Source: Tupaia tana (taxonomy: Eukaryota; Chordata; Mammalia; Scandentia; Tupaiidae). From it: a stretch of 64,000 nucleotides of DNA. Position 1 is the stretch's first letter. Every line of letters starts with the position of its first letter. The translations under genes and the position numbers were made by a program. The notes below the pieces were generated by a model. It was not told the DNA's origin, searched no databases, and worked only from the letters and a program-made list of their open reading frames with translations. Where the stretch lies: assembly GCA_026018925.1 (NCBI GenBank), contig JAKSZU010000016.1, positions 80,176,059-80,240,058 of the forward strand, read 5' to 3'. Positions 54,073 through 64,000 of this stretch are shown piece by piece.

Positions 54073-57000
54073 GAACTGAAGACAAGCCCTCAGAGAAGGG
54101 TGAAAATCAAGGAGAATTACTCCCAGTGTTAACCAACAGACTCCAGGAAGAGTCGTCCATTTAAGCAGCTTAGAAAAGAATATGAAAAAAGAGGTGCCTG
54201 TTACTCAACACAGTGCCCAATCAAAGTCTGTAAAGAATCAATGTCTTAGCATAAGACCCGAGACTTTATCAAAAGAGCTGTTGTCTATAAGAATGTTTAA
54301 CTGGCTCAAGACAAAGGGACACAACAGAAAAGCCTGTACATCTGGTCACATAGGAGGAAGGCCAGGATCACATCAAAGACCAGTGTAGGGGCCAATTTTG
54401 GACTCCATTAGCAGTGAGCTCAGCAGGCTGGACTGCAGCCACCCACAGGTAGGAGCAGCTATAGGGGGACGAGGCAGGAAGGAAAGGCTGTGACGGGGTT
54501 GGACAAGCAACACCAACCCCAAACTTCTAGCAAGGTTTAGAAGAGGCCTTTGGGTGAATACAATATTCCCCAAGGACTGAGGCAAAATAATCTCAGTGGA
54601 CAATGTCAACTTAAAAACACAGTGATTTATCAAGTTGGTTTATAAATGCTAGGAAGAGAATAGCAAATGTCTTGACAGAGGGTCAAGGCGTTACCACGTG
54701 TCGATGTTAGTGAAGTTTCCAAAGATGCTGCCTGGATTCAGCCTCTCCTCTCACCGCCCTATGGCCTCTGAGCTGACATTCTGTGCACTTCAAAATTTAC
54801 TTTTGTCTTGGTTGTGTTTCATGGATGGATGCTAATTTTTTGAGAGAAAATACTTTATTATATTCACAAGAGTATGGAACATACATGATAGGTACTTAAT
54901 CATACTTCTCAGAGGCTGACCTGCGCATTCTCACCCATGACCGAGTATTCAGTAGTGGAGAATTAGGAATTGCTTTGCTATTGGTAACTTGACAATACCA
55001 TGTAAACATTCTCTGAAATCCCTCTAGTGAAAGGGTCTCTGAATGGTACTTGCATGTGTGTGTGTGTGTGTGTGTGTGTGCATTCATATGTCTCTGTAGC
55101 AGCGTAGAATATGTACCCACTCATGCATGGTGTGTGGAAAGCTCATTCATGGTGGTCTTCTTGCCAGTGTGTTCATTAGGTTCCTGATTGTTTTTCCAAT
55201 TAGGAGAAGGATGGAAGATCATGTCTGTACCATCTCACAATGACAATAAGGAATTTAAAAGTGTTGGCTTAACTCATCCGGCCCTACAAAGTGTGCCACA
55301 ACTTGGACTTTCAAGAATGGCTCCCTCACCTTGTTTTCTAACCAAACAGAATTATATCATCCAACACCAGGTCACAAAAGAAGAAATGAAACACTGTCCT
55401 AATTTGGTGATGATAGTTTTCTAGCACGGAAGTCTGGAGAAATGCTGCAATCCCTCCCAATGGCAGCAGGTGAACATCAGAGAAAGCCCTTCTCAAAACA
55501 GAACTTGTGCAATGCACTCACCCTTACCGCATCCTGTTACCCGTCTCCTTTGTAATCTAAGCAGGTGACAACTTCATTCAGCTGTTAGCAACAAGAGGAG
55601 GTATCGATTCCCTGCGAATGGCCTAATGACTGGAGACTGGGACACAAACCATAAATGGAGACTTTCTGATTCCAAGTGAAATTATAGTTTGCCCTACGAG
55701 ATTGCACAATAAATCAGGGGAAAAACCAGCCAACATAGGACTCTGGGGTCACTGAAGTGATGTTGACACATTACAATAATGAGAACTTGAAATACCTCAT
55801 GCCCTATTGATTTTTAAGCTGAATCATTCCCACTGCAGAAGATTACAAGAGTCTGTCTTGGAATCATGGCTCACACGGGAGATGCTGATGAAAAATACAC
55901 CCAATGCAATCAAAATGAAAAGCTTTACTTGTACTTATTACAAATCTAATACCATTGTCCCTAGGCTGTGTGATAGGCACTTAACCTACAACGGGGGGGA
56001 AAAGAACACACCAGTTTTTTCTTTTAATTAAAATTTTTCATACCTTTTACACATGGCTTTTTGCTGTATCTATACAGTAAAAAGTACCCCAAAGAAAACG
56101 GGCATAATGGCTCGATTAGTGCATAAAAGGCAATTTCTTTATGTTTTTCTAATTTCAGGGTAGCTTTCAAGTTCCTCACATCACCATATCATTTTGAAGA
56201 ATGGAAAATCATGTGCTAACAACCAACTTATTTCCCAGTCAATAGGAGAAGATGCATTCCACCGGCACCCAGCATCCACAGTAAACAAAGAATGCCCTGC
56301 TGATCATTCCTTTTTCCCTGAAAAGTGCTTCGTGGAGCTGAATAAACACAGTTGTGGGAGGCCAACTGGTGACATAAGTTAATTACTAACCTGTCACACA
56401 ATCATAGAATGGTAATAATTTATTTTCACTGTTGCATTAACCATAGTCGCTTTTTGCCAATGGGGTGTGCTGGGCCATAAGGCTCCTAGGCTCACTGCTT
56501 TCATTACACCCTGTATAAGGCTGCAGCAATATTTTTTTCGGGGGCTCAGATATAACCTGCACCACCGCTTTTGCTATACCTATTGCTCTGACTATGATTC
56601 GGAACAGAATTATCCCCATATCTCAGCTTCGGGGGAGAGAGAGAGACCCAACAGGGAGAAATAACACTGCCTTTCCTCTGAAAACATTATTTAATTATTA
56701 CAGATTCAATTTTTACTTAGATGTATCAGGACTTAACGCATTATATGTATTCTGGCACAATCCAATAGGATCACATTCTTTGAAAACATGTACTGAGGTC
56801 CTAATATGGGCAGGCATGCGCTGAGGATTAATTATATATTGTTCACCTATTCTCCATCTTCAGGAAGTTTATAGCCTATCATCACAATCTAATTGTTGAG
56901 ATGAACACCTGCAGGCAAAATCCATGGGTCTGAAAGGGCCTGATTATAGAACAAATCCTCCCATCCTTCCAATGAGGCTGACTGAAACAAATGGATGCTA

Positions 57001-57619
57001 TTTAGAACCTAACTGGTCTTTCTTTTCTCTCAGATATCCTGATTGTCTTTCCTCTATTAACTCAATCCAATGATATGTTGCCAACATATATTTTCGCTTA
57101 TAAATCTCTCTAAAATCTATTTAATTAATTTTGCCCACCTCCAAGTAGCTAGCTGGAAATGTCATCTTCTGACTTGGGTACAGGCCATGTCCACAAATGT
57201 CATTGATTCACTTATTAATATGAGTGAAAGCGAGTGCCTGATTTAGGCACTTTATCACACTTGTTGGTAGAAAACACTTTAAAAATCGGTATAAAGAAGG
57301 CCTGTGGGGTTTATCCCTGCACGCTATTCCTCCCTTAGAGCACTTGAAAGAGCCTCTCTAATCTTCACACCAACTTCTTTCTACAAGCTTCCCTCCGGGG
57401 TTTGAGAAGTCACTGGCTGTTAACTTTACTTACAAAGTGAAAAAGTAGCCGAGAGCTGAACAACTTTCAAAGAAAGTCTACAGAGGACCCCAAGCTCCAT
57501 GCTGTGTTTCAACAGTCCTCCTGGTCTCTGACCTACGTGCCTCACCTAATGTCACTATGAAAAGACCTGGTCTGGAAGGCATTTAGCAAACTCTTCTTTT
57601 TCCTGGCTTGGTTATAAAA
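54073..57619. other. 3.5 kb of mostly unique sequence
   Basis: Longest repeat-poor block. It holds a (TG)n at 55055, an old repeat-like text near 56760-56900, and A+T-rich segments such as 56690-56830. Frames reach at most 86 codons and none is convincing. If any part is a conserved regulatory region I cannot tell from one sequence. Confidence 0.45.
55055..55081 (+). repeat. (TG)n microsatellite, about 13 units
   Basis: Pure TG repeat in unique sequence. Confidence 0.95.
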
Positions 57620-57745
57620 CATGGTGGTTAAACATGCTGTTTATGGATTTAGTCTGCCTGTTGTCAAATCCTACATGCCCTGAATGTGTGGGATCTTGGG
57701 TAAATGACTTCATCTTCTCTAAAACTTTACCCTCGTCATGTAGAC
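57620..57745 (+). mobile_element. MIR fragment
   Basis: TTTAGTCTGCCTGTTGTCAAATCCTAC followed by GGATCTTGGGTAAATGACTTCATCTTCTCTAAAAC matches the MIR core. Confidence 0.7.
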
Positions 57746-59029
57746 CAGAGTGACTGCCTTGCCACCAAAGACATTTGTGCAGCTTGTTTCTCAAGCCAGT
57801 CAGTGTATCGTGCCTCTCCTGGTACTTGTTAGGTACCGTTCCTAGTGCATCTTAGCTGCCATGTTTTTCTCCACAGCATCAGTGCCTTAACTTGGAGAAA
57901 CTTGTTTTGATTTTTTCTGGGCCCCATTAGGGCGAGAAGGTAGAACAGCCGTATTTTTAGATAACTGTGCCTAAACTCATGTGTTCAGGGCACAGCCAAC
58001 ACTGACTCCCGTCGGATGCTCCTGAACGAACAAGACTACAGCATGGCTGCTAGACAGGCAGCTCGAGGAATAGTCCCAGCTGCTCACGGTCGAGTCATCC
58101 CACCAACACCAATGCCTGGTACAAAGCAAAAACGTCACTGGAAACGCGAGCGAAGAACAAGATCAATACAGAAATCTCCAAGTATCATGTAATCCCACAT
58201 ATCCTTTCAGAGAGAGTTCAACCATATCTTACATCGACAACAGAGTCTAAATTTACAAGATTGAAATAAAAGAGCACGCACCACTTACAAACACCAATCT
58301 GTAAATGCCGAGGCTGTAAGCCAGGCCTTCCAAATTCTCTGGCCATTTTCCTCAAGACACCCCAGAGTAGCACATATCTTCCTTGTTAACATTTCATGGA
58401 ATCTTTCCATAAACATACGCTTGTTCTTGTCTTCAACATTTTGTCCTGTCACTGCAACAGATGGCTTTACACTGAAGCATATGAAAATATTAAATACTTT
58501 ATAAGCCTGGTGGAAATAGGAAATGCCTTTGGAGAAATGAAAAAGCTCAGCAATCAATGTAAAGCAGCCACACGGGATTCTGTTAGAAACGGGTGCCTGT
58601 GAGTGGTTTTGGTGAGTCCAAGTCATCTACCATCCATTTCGCTTCTTCACCAAGACCAAAGCTAAGGGCAGGACTCTGCTTACTGTGAGAGAGATCAGGG
58701 ATACACCAAAAGGCGGAACATACTGCTGCTGGGAGCTGATGCATATTACAGTGTGTAATCAAGGGAGGTTGTGAAATCTACTTCTTGGAAATCCAAAAGC
58801 CAGAGGAACCACCCGTCTGTCTGAGATGGCCAAACGAAGCGAGCTTAAAGGCAGAGCAGGAAGCAAAGGGACAGTGAATTCAGCTGGCTGATGGTTCTAC
58901 ATACCCAATTCCAATCACTATTTCTTTTCAGAACCTTGCTGGCAGAATTTAACACAATCAAAAAGAATGTCCCCTGTTGCCATCTCAGCCCACCCGTAAG
59001 TTACAACCAACAGATCCACAAAAGAGGTA
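57746..59029. other. 1.3 kb unique sequence
   Basis: No named repeat. A 113-codon minus-strand frame at 58285-58626 has no recognised domain. Confidence 0.4.
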
Positions 59030-59262
59030 GCACTGAAGAGTGGTTAAAACCACGGGCTCTCCAGCCAGGCTGACCTCCTCTAAGTGCCCCGGATTATATA
59101 ATCTTGGGCAAGTTACTTAAGCACTTTGTGTCTGGTTCTTCATCCGTAAGTGGGTGTAACAGTAGGACATATTTCAGGAGGCTGTTGTGGGGACAAACCA
59201 GTTAGCATACAGAACAGGCTTGGGATACAGACTGGCATATGGTGGATGCTACATAAATGTTG
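59030..59262 (+). mobile_element. MIR SINE, nearly full length
   Basis: Full MIR order: GAAGAGTGGTTAAAACCACGGGCTCTCC, AATCTTGGGCAAGTTACTTAAGC, GGTTCTTCATCCGTAAGTGGG, GGAGGCTGTTGTGGGGAC, TGGTGGATGCTACATAAATGTTGGC. Confidence 0.92.
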
Positions 59263-59700
59263 GCTATTCTGTATATTTAGTACTATGTTTATGTAGAAAT
59301 AAACATTAAGATGTGGGTAGGATTCTTCTTTACTTGTATTGGTTTGTGTGTAACTTGCATTGACTTTCGATGGGAGCAACATATTGATGTTTTCCATAAT
59401 GTGCATGAAGCAAAGATTGTCACAGCCCATTCCTGGGCATTCATCCCAAAGAAGTTAAACTCATGGTCATGCAAAAACCTATTCACAAATGTTTTCAGAA
59501 GCTTCATTTGAGATACCCAAGATCAGCCTCGATGTCTGTCAGCAGGTGAATGGTTCCACTGAGGTCCATATATACCATGGAATATAGCTGTGCAATCAAA
59601 AGGAACAAATGACTGATCTATGCAACAATTCAGATAAAGCCCAGGACATTATGAAGAGCAAATAAGTCAATCTCAAAAGATTAAACACTGCATGATTTCA

Positions 59701-59940
59701 TTTTTTTTTTTTTTTTTAAGATTTGCCATAAGGCACATGCGCTTGCGAGAGACAGAGAGAGAGAGAACCTTGCCCAGGGGGGAGAGCCATGCCACAATCC
59801 CTTCTGCTCCAGTCTCCTCTCAGGATTTGGGGTGCACACATACCAGGCATGATTTTCAAGATGCAAAGTATGGAACTCGAACTATGCAGCCGGCCCTCTG
59901 GGATCCAGTACCTTAACCTCTGCAGCACCTGCTGACCCCC
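59701..59940 (-). mobile_element. SINE family A long, in L1M
   Basis: T-run, then ATTTGCCATAAGGCACATGCGC, body CACAATCCCTTCTGCTCC, head side CTCTGCAGCACCTGCTGACC. Body shortened. TSD not clear. Confidence 0.88.
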
Positions 59941-59954
59941 TTACGTAACATTTT

Positions 59955-60170
59955 TTAAAGTTTCTTTCTTTCTTCTCTGAGAGACAGACAGAAAGAGAGA
60001 GAGGGGTTCACCTTGGCTGGGTCTTCACACCACGACCTATCCTCAGTCACAGCCAGCTCAGATCGCGGGCACACATGCGCATGTCAGCACACTCGAGAGG
60101 TCCAAGGACACAAACCCAGGACCTTTGCCATGTGGGCCAGTTGCTTTCACTTCACTCCCACCCCGTCCCC
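59955..60170 (-). mobile_element. SINE family B, in L1M
   Basis: On the complement: GGGGACGGGGTGGGAGTG, GGTCCTGGGTTTGTGTCC (box B-like), GCGCATGTGTGCCCGCG, CTCTCTCTTTCTGTCTGTC, then a GAAAGAAAGAAACTTT tail. TSD TTA(C/T)(G/A)TAA(C/A)ATTTT at 59941-59954 and 60171-60184. Confidence 0.78.
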
Positions 60171-60362
60171 TTATATAAAATTTTGGAAATGATAAAATGA
60201 TAGAAATAGAGGGCAGTTTAGTGGTGAGTGGGGGTTAGGGACGGGGTGGGTGGTCACATGGAGGAGGTAGATATGTTATGGAAGGGGATCCTCATGACGG
60301 AGCTGTTCAGTAAGTCTGAGGTGGCAGGTTCATGAACTTCTACTTCAGATGAAACTGCAGAA

Positions 60363-60382
60363 ACACACACACACACACACAC
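60363..60382 (+). repeat. (CA)n microsatellite, 10 units
   Basis: CA repeat at the end of the L1M text. Confidence 0.9.
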
Positions 60383-60955
60383 GAGTACGAGTAAATCCAG
60401 TGGACGACAGCAACCCTGAGTATGCTGTGACAATACAGATGTGCAAAATCTTTGGAAGAAAACGTACTAGTTATCTCTCAGCATTCTTTCTTTCTTTCTT
60501 TCTATGTGAGACAACCTGGAAAATTTTTTTGTTTTAAATTTTATTTCATGATTTCTCATTGACATTCAATCAGTGTTCATCTTTACAACATGTGCTATGG
60601 TTTTTCTTTTCTTTTTCCCCAAGTCCCTTGCTCACTGTCTCTAGCATCCACCGTTGCTCTCCACATTTTTCTACCTTCCAATCAATCTTTCAGTTTCTGC
60701 CATGGAGTGCAGACATTCAGTATATATTAAGTGGGGATATACAATGCCTCTCTTTAAGCCTGGCAGGAGAACATATTTGTATTATTTCTTACAACTGTGT
60801 ATTATTTCTTACAACTGCAAATGCTACCATTATCTCTATAAATGTTTCAATTAAAAGCATTGATAAAGCTGAAAGAAAAGTGAAAGTTTTCAGGACAGTT
60901 AGGTGACAACCAGTCTCCTCTCTGGATTTTCAGCATTAAGAAAAACATTGCTTGT
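60383..60955. other. Unique A+T-rich sequence
   Basis: Contains a direct repeat of TATTATTTCTTACAACTG at 60779 and 60797. No gene or named repeat. Confidence 0.4.
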
Positions 60956-61182
60956 GGCCAGGAGGTGGTGCGGTGGTTACGGCACTGGATTCCCACATGG
61001 CTGACTGTTTTAAGTTCCAGGCCCAGTGGCTTGAAAATCACACCAGGTGCATGTGCATGCATGCCCAAAATCCTGAGGGGAGAACCGAGGAGAAGGGATT
61101 GTGGCATAGTCTTCCCCCGTGGTGGTGATTTCTCACTTTCCCTCTCTCTGTCTCCCTCTGTCGAGTGCACAAACCTTATGGC

Positions 61183-61241
<59 letters not shown>

Positions 61242-61331
61242 GAAAGAGAGAAAGAAAGAAAGAGAGAAAGAAAGAGAGAGAGAAAGAGAGAAAGAAAGAA
61301 AGAAAATAAAGAAAATAAAGAAAATAAAGAA
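60956..61331 (+). mobile_element. SINE family A long with an expanded purine tail
   Basis: The head TGGCCAGGAGGTGGTGCGGTGG, body to GTCGAGTGCACAAACC, then a tail that has grown to about 150 bp of GAAA/GA. TSD AAGAAAAA(C/T)A(T/C)TGCTT(G/A) at about 60939-60955 and after 61331. Confidence 0.92.
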
Positions 61332-61338
61332 AAGAAAA
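61183..61338 (+). repeat. (GAAA)n/(GA)n purine tract
   Basis: Continuous GA and GAAA repeats with AAATA units at the end, grown from the A-tail of the SINE. All-purine on one strand for over 130 bp. Confidence 0.95.
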
Positions 61339-61390
61339 ATACTGCTTATCACCCTAAACTGACTATAGATACATTATAAAACTACAACAA

Positions 61391-61580
61391 GGGGCTGACA
61401 GGTGGCTTGGTGGTTAAGGGCACTGGAATCCCAGATACCCAACCATGGTTTGAGTCCCAGAACTGGCAGCTTTCTTTCTCTCTTTCTTTCTTCCTCTCTC
61501 CCTCCTTCCCTACCTTTCTCCCTCTCTGGTCAAATTTTAAAAATAAATAAAGTTAAATAAGGCAACTCTTTAAAAAAAAT
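61391..61580 (+). mobile_element. SINE family A short
   Basis: The head GGGGCTGACAGGTGGCTTGG, box B-like GGTTTGAGTCCC, GGCAGCTTTCTTTCTC junction, tail TCAAATTTTAAAAATAAATAAAG. TSD AA(A)CTACAACAA before the head and AAACCTACAACAA at 61581-61593. Confidence 0.94.
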
Positions 61581-61593
61581 AAACCTACAACAA

Positions 61594-62333
61594 ACATAAA
61601 AATTATCATTTTTTATAGTCAATGCTATGTGTGATGCTGAGAATGACTAGGTTTTGAATACTCACTCGGTACGTGTGAAGGAACTGAAGCCTGCAGAGTG
61701 AAGCACACAGGTTTCCGAAGCCATCTGAACAGCACCCGCCTTTCTCTGAAGTGTTTTATTATTCTGAGTCAGGCTAGCTGAATCTCCCAAGGTATGAAGT
61801 TCAGTTCGAGATAAAAATATTTTATCTGCCCTTACAGCAAATTGAAAGGCTATATAAAGGGTTTTGTTATTGCAGTGTTTTCATAAATATATAGTAAACA
61901 TCTTTCGCAGTGGGAAATTCAGCACAAAATACAATTTTCATACACAGCCATTCATGTGGCTTGCACAGGAAGATGAAATGACCCAGAGATGAATAAAAAA
62001 ATAATAGTATACAACTTTTAGCAGCCTACAGTCCCTGACAGACTCACGCAGTTGGGAGGATAAGGATCATGATTTTGCAGTACTGCCAATGAATGACAAG
62101 CGTCTGCAGCATCAGAGGAATTGGGCCTTCGTCTGTGGCCAAACTACTACACTTAACACATAGAATGTCCATTTCTAGCAAGTACCAAACCCCAACCCCA
62201 CATGCCAAAGAGTATCCTGATGCCCAACCTTACCCAAACCATAATCTTCAATCCAGTGGCAGGTTGGTTTCTCTACTTTAAGTCTCTCTTAAGTACCTTT
62301 TCAAAGAATTTGGGTTACCTATGTCCAACTGAC
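61594..62333. other. Unique sequence, no gene seen
   Basis: No recognised repeat or supported ORF. Confidence 0.4.
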
Positions 62334-62469
62334 AAGAGGACTTCAAAAACTTCATGGAAAAATGGAATTAAAGTACTATTTCGGAACCAAAAAACTGAAA
62401 CTCATGCATAGATTTTTTTTTTTTTCCATAACACAAATCTTTCTATGAACTTTCTGAAGATCCCTCATA
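62334..62469. mobile_element. Mariner-type MITE (MADE/Hsmar2-like)
   Basis: The left end AGAGGACTTCAAAAACTTCATGG and the right end, read on the complement as GAGGGATCTTCAGAAAGTTC, form inverted repeats. Same family as 4570-4695, length 136 bp. Confidence 0.6.
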
Positions 62470-62544
62470 GAATATTCTAGGAAGGTATCTAAGACAACCT
62501 TTCTCAGGAGTGAAGAGGTGATCAGAACTTGAAAAATGGTAGCC

Positions 62545-63130
62545 CTCTATGAAGTATTTTTTATTATCAAAGTAGTGCATGTTTGTTGAACTTTAAAAAA
62601 AATAATAATACAGGGATAGTCTTAGAAGCCAAAGTTCCATTTCTCCCATGACTCCTGGTCAGACTTCCCGATTACCACAAAGATAATCACTGTTCATAGG
62701 TCTTTAGTTGTCATTGCAATTTGCCATCAATAGAAGACAATTGTACGTGCATATATGTTTTCTAACAAAGTTTCCCTAAGACGTTTCTGAGATTTGGGCT
62801 CTTGTTCATTTACTACATCTCAGCTGTCATCTCACGTCCAAGCAAATCCAGTTGATTCCTTTAATACTTCTTGACATTCCATCTCCTCTCGTTAGGCAGA
62901 GTTTGCTCCTGTCTCCCTTCCCACTGTACACTGGACTGCAGGAAACCAACTTGCACCTTTGCAAATCTGAGCAATTACATAAATTCTAGAGGTAGAAATA
63001 CTAGGTCAAAAAGCATATATGCTTCTTAATAAAAATGCCCCAATTGTTGCCTACAAAAGAGCATCCCATTTCACACCTTCTTCAACAGTATGTAAAATAC
63101 CTATTTCATCAAATATATTGTATCCCAACT
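62545..63130 (-). mobile_element. Old LINE fragment, probably L1M
   Basis: TTATTATCAAAGTAGTGCATG near the start, then AGGTAGAAATACTAGGTCAAAAAGC, CCCCAATTGTTGCCTACAAAAG and CATTTCACACCTTCTTCAACAG resemble the antisense 3' region of old L1 elements. Diverged, limits approximate. Confidence 0.5.
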
Positions 63131-63271
63131 TTATACACAGATAAAATGTTCATGTGTCATACCCATATGACACATATGTATATATGACCATATTCATATA
63201 TTTCCTGGTTAGATATTTCTGAAAACTATATATTTTGGTGATTTTCCTTCTGTGCCATCAGTCATATGTCT

Positions 63272-63335
63272 GTCCATCCATCCCCTCATCCACCCACCCT
63301 TCCATCCATCTACCCACCACCTACCCAGCTAGCCA
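63272..63335 (+). repeat. (CCAT/CCAC)n imperfect tetramer repeat
   Basis: Low-complexity CCATCCATC and CCACCCACC run of about 64 bp. Confidence 0.85.
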
Positions 63336-63594
63336 CCTATTCTGCCAAAATTATAAGAAAGCTCTCCCTTAAAAGGAGTCACAGAGATATCCTAGGGCCA
63401 CAAAAACATCTTCTGGTCTATGTCAGATTCTTTTTCTTTTTTCTTTTTTTTTGCCAGTTAGTATAATGATTTATTTGGCTTTAGACAAAAAGAGGGGAGA
63501 AAAGGGCTTTAAAGTCCTGACATTGCAAATTTAATTACCAACTCTCTTACTCACCAACCGTTGGTAACCCTGGAAAAAAAAATCACCTCAAAGC
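63336..63594. other. Unique sequence, no gene seen
   Basis: Nothing recognised beyond a T-rich run at 63430-63452. Confidence 0.35.
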
Positions 63595-63720
63595 TCAGTC
63601 TTCCCTCATGATAAAATGGGTACAAGAGCACCTGCTTTGCTGGGCTCCTGGGAAGATTCGCCTGAACAATGTCGTCTGGAAGACAGGAAGTACGGTGTGT
63701 GGCTCATTGCAAACACCCCC
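63595..63720 (+). mobile_element. MIR fragment
   Basis: GCTCAGTCTTCCCTCATGATAAAATGGGTACAAGAGCACCTGC then GGGAAGATTCGCCTGAAC corresponds to the MIR 3' half. Confidence 0.55.
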
Positions 63721-64000
63721 ACAGTGTCAGGAAGAATGACGATGATGTGGAATCCATACATTGAGCCATTGCTAGTGTGTTACAACAAATCTGGTTTCCT
63801 TTTCCATCGGCAGCAGAATTTGAAGCCTAAACCACTTGTAACATTGATGTAACCTCTCTATTTTTAGCTCCTGGGGGAAATTTGCAATAAAGACTCAGCA
63901 GAAGCGCATTTTCCTCTTTTGCATACTTTTTAATGACATGCGAAGTTTATCGTTAACCATTTTTATTTCCATATTGAGCTATGCAAATACATTAGAAACC
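63721..64000. other. Unique sequence to window end
   Basis: Contains an octamer-like ATGCAAAT at about 63982. No gene. Confidence 0.35.

Larger units (their letters stand above)
59425..60360 (+). mobile_element. L1M-type LINE 3' end, split by two SINEs
   Basis: CATTCCTGGGCATTCATCCCAAAG, CATGGTCATGCAAAAACC, AGGTCCATATATACCATGGAATATAGC and GCACTGCATGATTTCATT are ORF2 C-terminal and 3' UTR text of old L1. It resumes at 60171 with TTATATAAAATTTTGGAAATG, then a G-rich part with GGGGTTAGGGACGGGGTGG. Confidence 0.7.

Overview
This is a gene-poor stretch of a placental-mammal genome, either intergenic or intronic. I see no protein-coding exon, tRNA or rRNA gene, CRISPR array or bacterial feature. 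The evidence is the repeat content: eutherian-wide fossils (MIR, L2, MaLR/MLT LTRs, MER5A- and MER20-like hAT elements, old L1M pieces), one eroded L1 of about 5.5 kb with both ORFs recognisable, and two lineage-restricted tRNA-derived SINE families. Family A has about 35 copies. Its head looks like a tRNA (box A-like TTAGCGTAATGGCTA, box B-like GGTTCGAGTCC), followed by a body and an A-rich tail, and it resembles what I recall of the colugo (Dermoptera) CYN SINEs. No Alu, B1/B2, Bov-A, CAN or similar SINE is visible. A colugo such as Galeopterus is therefore my best guess, by inference and not proven.

Layout. 1-12 kb: a family B tail at the window edge, family A SINEs, an MLT1-like LTR split by a SINE, mariner-type short elements, an L2, and a stack of three SINEs at 7.9-8.5 kb. 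11-25 kb: a MER5A-like element, MaLR LTRs, a MER20-like element, many SINEs with clear target-site duplications (TSDs), and two copies of an 83-bp palindromic short element in opposite orientation. 26.4-32.35 kb: the L1, with a 388-bp solo LTR inserted in its reverse-transcriptase region and SINEs at both ends. 32-38 kb: dense SINEs, including one inside another. 39.6-41.4 kb: a MaLR LTR split by a 1,284-bp solo LTR that has a perfect 6-bp TSD and a TAR-like hairpin. 43.4 kb: an unassigned 141-codon ORF. 46-50 kb: SINEs, L1M and L2. 50-64 kb: mostly unique sequence with scattered MIR, L2, MaLR, SINE and L1M pieces and microsatellites.

Nothing here works together as an operon or pathway. The window is a record of retrotransposition: L1-type machinery (A-rich tails, 13-18 bp TSDs) moved the SINEs, and endogenous retroviruses left only solo LTRs. 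In the entries, 'family A long' is about 250-270 bp, 'family A short' lacks about 115 bp of the body, and 'family B' is a different SINE whose 3' part is rich in TCTCT and ends in AAATAAACTT.
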